Made by a program: the position numbers and the translations under genes
Part shown: positions 1 through 8,791 of the stretch, in pieces
Numbering within the stretch: the stretch's first letter is position 1
Layout: each line of letters begins with the position of its first letter
Assembly: GCA_026004795.1 (NCBI GenBank)
Contig: BPJV01000008.1
Coordinates: forward strand, 62,001 to 126,000
Origin: Pirellulaceae bacterium
GTDB lineage: Bacteria > Planctomycetota > Planctomycetia > Pirellulales > Pirellulaceae
DNA: 64,000 bases
Direction: 5' to 3'
The notes under the pieces: model-generated
The model's input: only the letters and a program-made list of their open reading frames with translations
What the model was told of the DNA's origin: nothing
The model's database searches: none

Positions 1-1
1 C

Positions 2-727
2 TACAATCTTGATCCCAATCGCAAAGGGTTTGGCTATGGGGTGGACGGCGCCATGACGCGCTTCGTGCGGGTTCCTGGTCGATGTTTGCACCATGTTCCC
101 GACGAGGTGTCATTGGGCGATGCTGCGTTGACCGAGCCGTGTTGCGTGGCCTATTCCGCCGTGGCTGTAAACGCGGAAATACTACCCGGCGATCGAGTGG
201 TGGTGCTGGGGCCCGGCCCGATTGGACTGCTCTGCGCGGCAATTGCCCGATTGCGAGGTGCCGAGGTAGCTGTGGTCGGTTTACCCCGCGATGCGGCCCG
301 GATGGCCATCGCCGAGCAGCTTGGTTGTCTGCCGCTTTCCCCTGCCGAGGCAACTGCGTGGGCTCAGCAGCGCGACGGTCTGGGATGCGACGGAGTGGTG
401 GATGCGGCAGGGGTATCGGCCACGCTCCAATCTGCGATGGAGATGGTGCGTCCGGGGGGATGGATCAGTAAAGTTGGTTGGGGACGTGATCCCCTCGGTT
501 TTTCGCTCGATCCGCTGGTGCAAAAGAACGTTAAATTGCAGGGCAGCTTTTCTCATACCTGGGCCACCTGGGAGCGCGTCCTGCAATTGATGGCTAGTGG
601 TGCCTTGCGTGTGGCAGCGATCGTGGGGGGCCGCTGGCCATTGGAACAATGGCATGAGGCTTTTGAGACCATGCATGCGGGGCGTATTGCCAAAAGTGTG
701 TTGGTCGTCGATACCACGGCGAACTGA
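2..727 (+). CDS. Zinc-type (MDR family) alcohol/polyol dehydrogenase, 5'-truncated by the window edge
   Basis: This is the C-terminal part of a medium-chain dehydrogenase/reductase, similar to sorbitol/threonine-type dehydrogenases that oxidise a secondary alcohol with NAD(P)+. The frame is already open at base 2, so the true start lies upstream of the window. Visible are the LTEPCCVAYSAV segment (the family's EP-x-A/S-V-x-H/Y-A-V region), the Rossmann motif VVVLGPGPIGLL, a G-x-DGVVDAAG strand, and the family's usual C-terminal half with WPLEQWHEAFETMHAG and KSVLVV. The N-terminal catalytic zinc ligands would be outside the window, so metal dependence is inferred from the family. Substrate cannot be assigned. 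The next gene is convergent, only 25 bases away. Confidence 0.85.
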   Translation, partial: YNLDPNRKGFGYGVDGAMTRFVRVPGRCLHHVPDEVSLGDAALTEPCCVAYSAVAVNAEILPGDRVVVLGPGPIGLLCAAIARLRGAEVAVVGLPRDAARMAIAEQLGCLPLSPAEATAWAQQRDGLGCDGVVDAAGVSATLQSAMEMVRPGGWISKVGWGRDPLGFSLDPLVQKNVKLQGSFSHTWATWERVLQLMASGALRVAAIVGGRWPLEQWHEAFETMHAGRIAKSVLVVDTTAN

Positions 728-752
728 AATCCACTTTTCCGCGGTAGAGCGA

Positions 753-1403
753 TCAGTTCAGAACTTGGTATAGCTCCCAAGCTTCTTCCATGAGCTGCTT
801 TATTTTTTCCGGCTTGGTTCGACGTCCGCGGCGGTAGAAGAGGAAAGTGTCTCCATCCGCTTCGACGTGTACGTCTGGCCATTTCAACCAAGCCCGCCGA
901 CGCTGGGCGGTGAAAAATGCTCGCACGGCGTCTTCATCCGGCGCACGTAATGAGAATGCTGAAGAGAATTCGGGATCCTCGTCGAAGTCGATGTCGCTCA
1001 TGCCCACCAGTTCGCCGAATCGGTGCAGCCAGGTTTCGGGGGCCAACGTGAACTTGGGCAGCATCCTATCGTGGGCACGCACCATCACTACCGACTGGTG
1101 GTAGGTTGACGAGTTCTTCCCTCCACCGCTGGAAAACTTGTGATCAAAAAGAACAATTCGCAAACGCCCAGAATCGGCAACGATCACATTGTGCGACTTG
1201 CGCGAATGACCAGTACGCCCCAAAGAAAACTGATTGAATGTATGCGCATCATCCGGCTCCAAACGGTTCGCAAACTGGACTCCCAATTCGGTGGCCACCT
1301 GCGCCAGCGACCTCGTGCGTCGCTTCTCGTGCAACCGGATGAGCAAGAACCCCAACGCCATCACCACGATAATGATGACCCAACCAGTGATTTGCCAATC
1401 CAT
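753..1403 (-). CDS. Small membrane-anchored hypothetical protein
   Basis: This 216-aa protein has one N-terminal membrane segment (about residues 7-23, GWVIIIVVMALGFLLI) followed by a basic stretch (HEKRRTR) and a soluble domain of about 185 residues, so the domain is probably cytoplasmic. I recognise no catalytic motif. The soluble part contains the stretch RIVLFDHKFSSGGGKNSST and ends in a predicted helix, KIKQLMEEAWELYQVLN. The start is supported by AGGA about 10 bases upstream of the ATG. It is divergent from the esterase at 1551, sharing a 147-base intergenic region, and convergent with the dehydrogenase. Function unknown; probably a lineage-restricted family. Confidence 0.7.
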   Translation of the reverse strand: MDWQITGWVIIIVVMALGFLLIRLHEKRRTRSLAQVATELGVQFANRLEPDDAHTFNQFSLGRTGHSRKSHNVIVADSGRLRIVLFDHKFSSGGGKNSSTYHQSVVMVRAHDRMLPKFTLAPETWLHRFGELVGMSDIDFDEDPEFSSAFSLRAPDEDAVRAFFTAQRRRAWLKWPDVHVEADGDTFLFYRRGRRTKPEKIKQLMEEAWELYQVLN

Positions 1404-1550
1404 CCGACCAATATCCTATTTTGCACATCCTGCCGAGCCCTCGTTGCCAGGTATAATAGCGGCGACGGGGAGGCATCGTCCACGTCACTCGCCCCACCGT
1501 TACCATGTTCCTTTCCTTGCTGTTCATGCGATCCTTGAGGAAACCAACCT

Positions 1551-2441
1551 ATGCAACGTTTGTACCTCGTGTGCTTGTGCCTTATTCCCTTTGCCGTAAC
1601 GGCGCGAGCTGATGACAGTCAATACAAACTTGGACCGGACTCGATGGTTCAGCCCGATGTCCCGCAAGGGAAAGTCAGCGAACATGTCTGGCGAAGCGAG
1701 ATCTTTCCAGGCACGATCCGTCGCTACTCGGTTTACGTCCCCGCCCAGTATGACGGTTCCCAACCAGCGGCAGTCATGGTTTTTCAGGATGGTCACGCGT
1801 ACGTCGATCCCGATGGCCAGTTTCGCGCTACCGTGGTGATGGATAACTTGATCCACGCCGGGGATATGCCCATCACCATAGGAATATTCATCGATCCGGG
1901 CCACGTCGGTGACGACTTGCCGGAGGAGCGAGGATGGCGGCCGACACCATCGAATCGTTCTTTCGAGTACGACACGCTGTCGGACCAGTATGCCCGGTTT
2001 CTTCTCGAGGAAATCCTCCCGGAAGTCGGAAAGGAGAATCGGTTGACGGAGAATCCCGAGTTGCGAGCCATTGGTGGCATCAGCTCTGGAGGCATTTGTG
2101 CGTTCACCGTGGCCTGGGAACGGCCTGATGCGTTTCGCAAGGTATTGAGTCATGTGGGGAGTTTTGTCGATATTCGCGGTGGGCATAATTACCCGCCCAT
2201 GATTCGCAAATCGCCGCGCAAGCCGATCCGTGTCTTCCTGCAAGATGGTAGCAACGACCTGGACAATCGGTTTGGGAACTGGGCGCTGGCGAATCAACAA
2301 ATGGCTGCCGCACTGAAATTCAAGGACTACGATTACCAGTTCGTGTTCGGCGAAGGAGGCCATAACGGAATCCACGGTGGAGCTATTTTGCCCGATTCGC
2401 TTCGTTGGTTATGGCGCGATTGGGAGACTCAGCAGCCGTAG
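1551..2441 (+). CDS. Secreted esterase of the putative-esterase (Fes/IroE, esterase D) family
   Basis: This is a 296-aa alpha/beta-hydrolase with a Sec signal peptide (residues 1 to about 20, [20 protein letters not shown]), so it acts in the periplasm or outside the cell. The nucleophile elbow is GISSG with Ser178, in the context [10 protein letters not shown] histidine at about 271 in [11 protein letters not shown] and the acidic stretch [11 protein letters not shown] fit the rest of the triad. The early strand VYVPAQYDG...VMVFQDGH is typical of enterochelin-esterase-like proteins, which in planctomycetes often hydrolyse plant or algal esters. That substrate class is inference. The start is backed by GAGGA about 9 bases before the ATG. 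A perfect TATAAT at 1452-1457 lies upstream but has no good -35 partner. Confidence 0.85.
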   Translation: MQRLYLVCLCLIPFAVTARADDSQYKLGPDSMVQPDVPQGKVSEHVWRSEIFPGTIRRYSVYVPAQYDGSQPAAVMVFQDGHAYVDPDGQFRATVVMDNLIHAGDMPITIGIFIDPGHVGDDLPEERGWRPTPSNRSFEYDTLSDQYARFLLEEILPEVGKENRLTENPELRAIGGISSGGICAFTVAWERPDAFRKVLSHVGSFVDIRGGHNYPPMIRKSPRKPIRVFLQDGSNDLDNRFGNWALANQQMAAALKFKDYDYQFVFGEGGHNGIHGGAILPDSLRWLWRDWETQQP

Positions 2442-2688
2442 GCTCTCTCTCCCGAGACGGCGGCGCTGCGGCACTCCGTTCCCACAGAGTGAAGGAAGTT
2501 GTCGCACCTGCATTGCGCGGCGGCGCTAGCACGCATGCCCTGCAGCAGCTTGATCGACCATGGCAGTCGTAAAGGTGGAAACGGCATGGCGCCGTCGAGC
2601 GTACCGTGGTTGGAGGGCTGCCTGCGCAGTCGACTTTGCAAACTCGGGCATCGACATTTCTTCACCGACGCGTTGGCTGGCAGCGGTT

Positions 2689-4032
2689 TCACCATAACAT
2701 CAACTGCAGGATTACCACTGCCGCACCGCAGAGATAGCCGACAAGAGCCAACGGAGTGATGCGGCGCAGGTACCAGAGAAAGTCGATGTGCTCGATCCCC
2801 ATGGCGGCTACCCCGGCGGCAGAACCGATGATCAAGCAACTGCCGCCGGTGCCCGCGCAATAAGCGAGCATCATCCAGAAGTCATCATTGGTAGGCAATT
2901 GATACATCTCAATCGCCGCCGCCACCAGCGGCACGTTATCCACCACCGCCGAGATCAAGCCGATCACCAGGGCGAGAATAGCGCGATTGGGCAACATCTG
3001 GTCCAGCCATTGGGACGCGTGGTGCAGGCTGCCACATGCCGAGAGAGCTCCGACGGCCAGGAGAATCCCCAGGAAGAAGAGTATGCTGGACATGTCGACG
3101 CGGCGCAGCGCGGCCAATACCCCAGTACTGGAGCGTGTGGCTTCGTCCATGGTATGGCTGATCATCTCCGATAGCAGCCACAGCAAACCGAGGCTGAGCA
3201 TCATCCCCATGTAGGGAGGAAGGTGGGTGAGTCCTTTGAAAACGGGAACGCTAATCAGCCCTGCCAATCCTGCACTGAGAAATACCCATTGATGCCATGG
3301 CTCGATCGATTTTTCGTCGTTGGCTTCCGGGCGCTGCGGACGCTGTACTTCCCCCCGCATCGTCCACGTCATGACCAACAGTGGGACGAGCAAACAGACG
3401 GCGCTGCCGAGCAGTAGTTCCTGCATCACCGCGACCGTGGTTATCTTGTGTTTGATCCACAACATGGTCGTGGTAACGTCACCGATGACGGTCCACGCAC
3501 CCCCCGCGTTGGCGGCGATCACCACCAGGCCGACAAAACGCAACCGGTCCTCACGGTTGGCGATCAGTTTCTTCAGCAGCGACACCATGACGATCGTCGT
3601 CGTCAAATTGTCGAGGGCTGCCGACATAAAAAAGGTCAAGCCTCCGACGGTCCACAGCAGACGGCTCTTGCGGCGCGTGCCGATACGATCGGTGATCAGC
3701 GCGAAACCCTCGTGCGCGTCAACCAGCTCGACAATCGTCATCGCCCCCATCAGAAAGAATAAGATGCTGGCGATTTCTCCGGTCAGCTTCAGGTGCTGAT
3801 TCTCGATAGCGAAATGCAACGCTACGTCATCGACCTGCTCCTCAGACGCTTCGACGCGAAACCACTGCGGAATGGCATCGTCGCTTAACAGCCCGTGGAC
3901 ATCGACCACGTAGAGCGTCCAACAAAGAACGCCAATGACTAAAGCCGTGGCGGCTTTGTTGATCTTCAACCGGTGCTCCAATGCGATGCACAGGTAGCCA
4001 AGGATGAAAATGCTGATGATGACTACAAGCAT
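2689..4032 (-). CDS. nhaD: NhaD-type Na+/H+ antiporter
   Basis: This is a 447-aa polytopic inner-membrane protein of the ion-transporter (IT) superfamily; NhaD proteins exchange cytoplasmic Na+ or Li+ for protons. Evidence is the length, 10 or more hydrophobic segments, and NhaD-like signatures: FFMSAALDNLTTTIVMVSLL, VVIAANAGGAWTVIGDVTTT, and the C-terminal-half counterpart GLISAVVDNVPLVAAA followed by CAGTGGSCLIIGSAAGVAAMG. Each half of the family carries one such Asp-Asn motif. The loop after the first TM pair (DAIPQWFRVEASEEQ) is typical of this group. A GAGG lies 7-8 bases before the ATG. It is divergent from the Tat-exported protein at 4315. A marine or saline habitat would fit, but this is inference. 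Confidence 0.9.
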   Translation of the reverse strand: MLVVIISIFILGYLCIALEHRLKINKAATALVIGVLCWTLYVVDVHGLLSDDAIPQWFRVEASEEQVDDVALHFAIENQHLKLTGEIASILFFLMGAMTIVELVDAHEGFALITDRIGTRRKSRLLWTVGGLTFFMSAALDNLTTTIVMVSLLKKLIANREDRLRFVGLVVIAANAGGAWTVIGDVTTTMLWIKHKITTVAVMQELLLGSAVCLLVPLLVMTWTMRGEVQRPQRPEANDEKSIEPWHQWVFLSAGLAGLISVPVFKGLTHLPPYMGMMLSLGLLWLLSEMISHTMDEATRSSTGVLAALRRVDMSSILFFLGILLAVGALSACGSLHHASQWLDQMLPNRAILALVIGLISAVVDNVPLVAAAIEMYQLPTNDDFWMMLAYCAGTGGSCLIIGSAAGVAAMGIEHIDFLWYLRRITPLALVGYLCGAAVVILQLMLW

Positions 4033-4314
4033 GGTGGGGCCTCACGTTTGGTAAGCGGCGCCTTCGATAGATGGCCAAAGCATCGCAGCCGAAGTTCTCG
4101 ACCGGAGGCATGGTGTCAAGGTAGCAATTTGCCGTGGCCTGTCGAGGGTGCGACGATCTGGCTGACAACGGTTGGGCTTGCGCAGGCCACCGCGGCGGAT
4201 GATAGACTGGAAGCCGACAAGTTACCGCCTCTGCAGAGGAGGGCGACGGGCCGCCGCGCTGAAGATCCCCCAGCAACCGGTGGCCCATGGTTCCTGTTGC
4301 AATGGAGACTTTCC

Positions 4315-5937
4315 ATGAAACCCCACGACTTCCGGAGTCAGTTCAGGGACTGGCCCTATGGGCAGACGCGTCGCCAAGCGGTCAAGGCATCGGCGGCGGC
4401 TGGGGCCGTGGCATGGTTGGGCGGGGTTCCTGCTGGCGCGTCCACGATCGATGGGGACACGCCAGCGGGCGAATTCACCAACCCGATCGTCGAAGAGAAT
4501 AAGTTGCCCGGGACTACTGCCTGGCAGTTAACCCGTGTGTGGGTTAATGAAGGCAGCTATCGTACCTCATTGATCGAAGGCTATTGTTCCCACCAATCGG
4601 TCGCCGCCGGAGAGGTGCTGCACCTCTTTGTCAGTACCAAGCCGGCGCGGAAGTACACTTTGGACATCTACCGCATGGGATACTACGGCGGGGCTGGCGG
4701 ATGTCACAAGTTGACGTTGGGGCCGCTACAGGGAACAACCCAGCCGGTTCCTGAAATGGGACCGGCACCGCGACGGTTACGAGAGTGTCGGTGGGAACCC
4801 GCGGTCACGTTGCAGATCCCGCCCGAATGGACGAGTGGCGTCTACTTGGGAAAGTTGACGACAATTCCGCTTTCCCGTCATGAACCGTATTGGCAGAGCT
4901 ACGTCATCTTCATCGTTCGCGATGCACGTCCCGCCGACCTGTTGTTTCAATGTAGCGACAATACGTGGCAAGCCTACAATCGTTGGCCCGTCAACGAGTC
5001 GTTGTACACGCATCCAGACGGCGCGCATGCTCCAGAGGTGGCGGTAAGTTTTGACCGGCCTTATGGAAAATATGTCCAGATTCTTGACCATCCCTTGTCG
5101 GTTGGATCAGGAGAGTTTTTGTTGTGGGAATTCCCCCTCTGCTACTGGCTCGAGCAGCACGGTTACGATGTTACCTATGGCGCCAATCGTGACAGTTGCC
5201 ACACTTCGTTTCTGCAGCGGTGCAAAGCGTTTCTCAGCGTGGGGCATGACGAGTATTGGGACGCGCGGCAGTATGCAGCCGTCCGGCAGGCAATGGAAGC
5301 AGGCATGTCGCTTGTTTGGCTTTGCGGCAACTCGGTGTTCATCGACTCGCCGTTCGAGCCGTCTGCCGACGGTCGCCCCGATCGTATCATCTGGCGACGT
5401 GGTTGTTACGGGGAATTGCGCAAGGACGAACTCGACTCCTACGCTTCGCTGTTTGCCGGTTTGCAATCCACGGCTCCGGACGAGCGGACGATCATGGGCG
5501 TGCGAAGTGTGGTACCTTTCAACGGGGGAGGAGATTGGACATGCCGGGCTCCGGATCACTGGATTTTCGCAGGGACTGGCATGCAGCGCGACGAGAGCAT
5601 TCCAGGCTTGGTGGGCTGGGAGCATCACGGCGAACCGGACCGGCAGCTCCCTGATATGCAGGTCGTGGCCGCAGGACCCGTGTGGACCAACGGGACGCGA
5701 GAAGGACGTTACGAGGCGGTCGCTTTTCGTGGTCCTCGAGGCAATGTCGTGTTCAATGCGGCGACCGTGTATTGGGCTCAGGGACTGGCCAGCCCACCGG
5801 GGCATGTCCTCCCCTGGTCGCATTACACCCGCCCGCATGGCCCCGATCCGCGGGTGCAGCAGATCACTCATAACGTGCTGCGGCGGGCCATCGAGACGGC
5901 CACCACGCCGTCCCCTTCGACCGTGCCGGCGCGATGA
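4315..5937 (+). CDS. Tat-exported protein related to the N,N-dimethylformamidase large subunit
   Basis: This 540-aa protein begins with a Tat-like leader: TRRQAVKAS, then a weakly hydrophobic AAAGAVAWLGG and an AGA-type cleavage region, so it is exported folded. The body resembles the C-terminal domain of the N,N-dimethylformamidase beta subunit. It has an early beta domain (VSTKPARKYTLDIYRMGYYGG), the segment SVGHDEYWDARQYAAVRQAMEAG, WLCGNSVFID, and the C-terminal RGNVVFNAATVYWAQG. The fold and family are recognised; amidase activity on a given substrate is not established, and no small subunit is next to it. The frame stays open upstream to 3973, but the Tat leader and GGAG nine bases before this ATG decide the start at 4315. 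Confidence 0.75.
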   Translation: MKPHDFRSQFRDWPYGQTRRQAVKASAAAGAVAWLGGVPAGASTIDGDTPAGEFTNPIVEENKLPGTTAWQLTRVWVNEGSYRTSLIEGYCSHQSVAAGEVLHLFVSTKPARKYTLDIYRMGYYGGAGGCHKLTLGPLQGTTQPVPEMGPAPRRLRECRWEPAVTLQIPPEWTSGVYLGKLTTIPLSRHEPYWQSYVIFIVRDARPADLLFQCSDNTWQAYNRWPVNESLYTHPDGAHAPEVAVSFDRPYGKYVQILDHPLSVGSGEFLLWEFPLCYWLEQHGYDVTYGANRDSCHTSFLQRCKAFLSVGHDEYWDARQYAAVRQAMEAGMSLVWLCGNSVFIDSPFEPSADGRPDRIIWRRGCYGELRKDELDSYASLFAGLQSTAPDERTIMGVRSVVPFNGGGDWTCRAPDHWIFAGTGMQRDESIPGLVGWEHHGEPDRQLPDMQVVAAGPVWTNGTREGRYEAVAFRGPRGNVVFNAATVYWAQGLASPPGHVLPWSHYTRPHGPDPRVQQITHNVLRRAIETATTPSPSTVPAR

Positions 5938-6122
5938 GCGCACCCCATCCGGTTTGGGCGATGCGGTAGGCAAGCCGAGGAGCCACACGCGGGTGCGGTC
6001 GCGTCACCCAGCGCCTGCGGTTCCGTCCCCAACGCTTCGCCGCCGGGCCTTTGCTGGAGCATTGCTTCTCGCTGGCATGCTTCACCAGGCGGCTACCGGG
6101 AATGTCGGTAAACGTAGAATTG

Positions 6123-7094
6123 CTATGCGTAATTGGGCGTTGGGGGACGATAGTGGCTCAGGTCGATCGACTTGAACCAGGCAATCGTCTTTTCCAACCC
6201 CTCGCGCAGCGGCACGGTTGGTTGCCAATCAAGCTTCTGCTGAGCAAGCGTGATGTCAGGCCGACGACGCGCCGGGTCATCGGCAGGCAGCGGCTGATGG
6301 ACGATCTTGACGTCGGCTCCAGTCAATTCGATGACCAGCTCAGCCAGTTCTCGGATGGTAAACTCTCCAGGGTTTCCGATGTTGACGGGACCGACGAAAT
6401 CGTCGGGACCGTTCATCATGCGGATGATCCCTTCCACCAGGTCATCGCGATAGCAAAACGACCTCGTTTGCGAACCGTCGCCGAAGATGGTGATGTCTTG
6501 GCCAGTCAAAGCCTGACGGATAAAGTTCGAGACGACGCGCCCATCGTAAGGATGCATGCGCGGACCATAGGTGTTGAAAATCCGCACGATGCGCATATTC
6601 ACTTTGTTCATGCGGTGATAGTCCATGAACAAGGTTTCCGCAGCACGCTTTCCCTCGTCATAACAGGCCCGCGGACCGAGTGGGTTGACATTGCCGTTGT
6701 AGGTTTCCGGTTGCGGATGAACCTCCGGATTGCCGTAAACCTCTGAGGTGCTCGCCTGCAAAACCTTGGCCCCACAACGTTTGGCCATGCCCAGCATATT
6801 GATGGCTCCCATCACGCTGGTCTTTACCGTCTTGATGGGATTGTACTGGTAGTGACCGGGAGCCGCAGGGCATGCCAGGTTGTAGATCTCATCAACCTCA
6901 AGGAAGATGGGTAACGTCACGTCGTGACGAATCAATTCAAAGTTCGGTTTGTCCAACAAGTGAGAGACATTGGTTTTCTGGCTGGTGAAGAAGTTGTCCA
7001 GGCAGATGACGTCATGGCCTTCATCAACCAATCGTTCGCAAAGGTGCGAACCAAGAAACCCGGCACCTCCGGTAACCAAGATCCTCTTTATCAT
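6123..7094 (-). CDS. UDP-glucuronate decarboxylase / NAD-dependent epimerase-dehydratase (extended SDR)
   Basis: This 323-aa extended short-chain dehydrogenase most resembles UDP-xylose synthase, which converts UDP-glucuronate to UDP-xylose with tightly bound NAD. Seen: the NAD-binding GGAGFLG (9-15), the UXS-type segment [20 protein letters not shown], the catalytic serine region STSEVYG, the YDEGK catalytic pair (Tyr145, Lys149), IFNTYGPRM, and [12 protein letters not shown]. The start at 7094 is chosen over an upstream in-frame codon because of an almost perfect Shine-Dalgarno that overlaps the stop codon of glgC. The two genes form an operon making activated sugars, probably for surface polysaccharide. 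dTDP-glucose 4,6-dehydratase is the main alternative. Confidence 0.88.
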   Translation of the reverse strand: MIKRILVTGGAGFLGSHLCERLVDEGHDVICLDNFFTSQKTNVSHLLDKPNFELIRHDVTLPIFLEVDEIYNLACPAAPGHYQYNPIKTVKTSVMGAINMLGMAKRCGAKVLQASTSEVYGNPEVHPQPETYNGNVNPLGPRACYDEGKRAAETLFMDYHRMNKVNMRIVRIFNTYGPRMHPYDGRVVSNFIRQALTGQDITIFGDGSQTRSFCYRDDLVEGIIRMMNGPDDFVGPVNIGNPGEFTIRELAELVIELTGADVKIVHQPLPADDPARRRPDITLAQQKLDWQPTVPLREGLEKTIAWFKSIDLSHYRPPTPNYA

Positions 7095-7102
7095 GCTCGG
7101 CG

Positions 7103-7110
7103 TCTCCTTT
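7103..7110 (-). promoter_or_regulatory. Shine-Dalgarno of the decarboxylase gene, overlapping the glgC stop
   Basis: On the minus strand the sequence reads AAAGGAGA and lies 8 bases before the ATG at 7094. It overlaps the glgC stop codon (7109-7111). This fixes the start of the downstream gene and suggests translational coupling. Confidence 0.75.
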
Positions 7111-8416
7111 ACCCCATCGTCCAATTGTCCGCCAGGACTGCCGACTTGACCAGGATGGGGATTCCATCGCGGATATAGATCGGGTCGTAATCGGTACTTT
7201 CGTCCACGTCCGGCAATGGTTGAATGCGCACGTTTTCGCCAATGTGGACATTCTTATCAATGATCGCGCCGTCGATGACCGTCCCCGATCCAATTCCCAT
7301 CGGGGGGCGCCCGGCGCGGAGGTGCTGTTCTACCTCCTCGTCGGTATCGAAAAAGTCAGCGCCCATGACGATGCTGTTGCGGATTACGGCGTTTTCACCA
7401 ATGAGACTACGTAGACCAATGATGCTGTTCTCGATCACCGTTCCACTGCCAATGCGACATCCGTCGGCGATAAGACTGTTTTCAATCGAGGCACCTTCCA
7501 CGATGGTCGGGGGCAAGAACCTCGGGCGGGAGTAGATCGGAGCGTGGGGGGCTACGAGGTCGAAAGGAGGGTCCGGCTGGGCGAGTGCCAGGTTGGCTTC
7601 GTAGAAGGCGCGAATCGTTCCGATGTCCTCCCAGTAGTCGTCGAAAAGGTGTACTTGGACATGCCGAGAGCGAATAGCGGCCGGAAAAACCTCTTTTCCG
7701 AAATCCCGATACGGTGTCTTCTCTAGAACCTCAAACAGCAAGTTGCGGTTGAAAATGTACAATCCCATGCTGGCCAGACAATCGCGTCCCTGGCTGGGCA
7801 CTCCTTGCGCATCGATCCACTGGGGATCCATCCGCACCAATTCCAGCTCCTCGTCTGTCTGTGGTTTTTCCAGGAATCCGGTCACCCTGCCTTTTTCGTC
7901 GCATCGCATGATACCCAAAGCCGATGCCGCGGTGCGTTCTACCGGGAGAGCGGCAATCGTAACATCAGCCCCCGACTCAATATGAGTCTTCAGCATGGCA
8001 CGATAGTCCATGCGGTAGAGCTGATCGCCGGAGAGGATCAAGATGTGGTCGATGTTCTTCTGGTCCAAGTGCGGCAAGTTCTTTCGTACGGCATCGGCCG
8101 TTCCCTCATACCAATCGGTTCCCCCCTCCATCGTTTGCTGCGCCGCCAATACATCGACAAACCCACCGGAAAACATGTCGAAGCGGTAGGTCTTTCGCAG
8201 GTGCTGATGCAGAGAATTCGAGAGGAACTGCGTCAGCACGAACATCTTGTTGATGCCGCTGTTGATGCAGTTAGAGATGGGAATGTCGATCAAGCGGTAT
8301 TTTCCGGCCAACGGCACGGCCGGTTTGGACCGGTACTTGGTGAGCGGATACAAACGTGTTCCGCGACCACCACCGAGAATCAAGGCCAATACTCTGCGCG
8401 GGTCAATGCCAATCAT
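7109..8416 (-). CDS. glgC: Glucose-1-phosphate adenylyltransferase (ADP-glucose pyrophosphorylase)
   Basis: This 435-aa enzyme makes ADP-glucose from ATP and glucose-1-phosphate, the committed step of glycogen synthesis. The N-terminal nucleotidyltransferase motif [13 protein letters not shown] is followed by [20 protein letters not shown], then [18 protein letters not shown], and a C-terminal left-handed beta-helix with hexapeptide-like [17 protein letters not shown] and [10 protein letters not shown]. Length is normal for the family. GAGGA nine bases before the ATG at 8416 favours this start over the GTG at 8422. It is the first gene of a two-gene operon with the decarboxylase. The GH57 glucan enzyme at 53608 could act on the same polymer. 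Confidence 0.95.
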   Translation of the reverse strand: MIGIDPRRVLALILGGGRGTRLYPLTKYRSKPAVPLAGKYRLIDIPISNCINSGINKMFVLTQFLSNSLHQHLRKTYRFDMFSGGFVDVLAAQQTMEGGTDWYEGTADAVRKNLPHLDQKNIDHILILSGDQLYRMDYRAMLKTHIESGADVTIAALPVERTAASALGIMRCDEKGRVTGFLEKPQTDEELELVRMDPQWIDAQGVPSQGRDCLASMGLYIFNRNLLFEVLEKTPYRDFGKEVFPAAIRSRHVQVHLFDDYWEDIGTIRAFYEANLALAQPDPPFDLVAPHAPIYSRPRFLPPTIVEGASIENSLIADGCRIGSGTVIENSIIGLRSLIGENAVIRNSIVMGADFFDTDEEVEQHLRAGRPPMGIGSGTVIDGAIIDKNVHIGENVRIQPLPDVDESTDYDPIYIRDGIPILVKSAVLADNWTMG

Positions 8417-8791
8417 CCACACGTTTCCTCGAGACTAGCGACAAGGGTCGATGACGAATGCCCTAGTGTAGTGGAAAGATGCCGCTTCGATAACAGGGCT
8501 AGGAGCTGCCCCAGGCAACCAATCTCGATTAGATCAGTTCAGCGCCCACCGAAGGGTGAGCGTCCTTGAAGAGGCCCCGAAAAGGGGGCCATGGGGCCGC
8601 ATTGCCGACTGGTAGCCCTGCCCGCCGAATGTGTTGGCACGGCAGGCGCGCGGTGCAGCACTTTTTTCCGAGCGGTAGCCCGTCGATAAACGGTACAGTT
8701 CGGGTAAGGTGACCATGCAACCTCCTGGCGATCCAATCGGAGCGGCAGCGGCCAGCTTGAGTCGGTGCCGCCCCGGCAAACGCCACCTCAC
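8417..8791. other. Gene-free stretch between giant B and glgC
   Basis: These 375 bases hold no convincing gene. Short minus-strand open frames here lack a recognisable product or ribosome binding site. It contains the candidate glgC promoter and a GC-rich hairpin at 8573-8590 (GGCCCC, loop GAAAAG, GGGGCC) about 200 bases past the giant B stop. The hairpin has no T-tract, so it may or may not terminate transcription. Confidence 0.5.
8490..8518 (-). promoter_or_regulatory. Candidate sigma70-like promoter for glgC
   Basis: On the minus strand TTGCCT (8518-8513) and TGTTAT (8495-8490) are separated by 17 bases, about 75 bases upstream of the glgC start. Each hexamer matches the E. coli consensus at 4 of 6 positions or fewer, so this is a weak prediction. 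Confidence 0.25.

Noticed and set aside
1452-1457. TATAAT before the esterase as a promoter
   Set aside because: The hexamer is perfect, but the best -35 candidate is 25 bases away, too far for a usual promoter.
3973-4314. Upstream extension of the Tat-exported protein
   Set aside because: It would bury the Tat leader inside the protein, overlaps the divergent nhaD start, and has no ribosome binding site.
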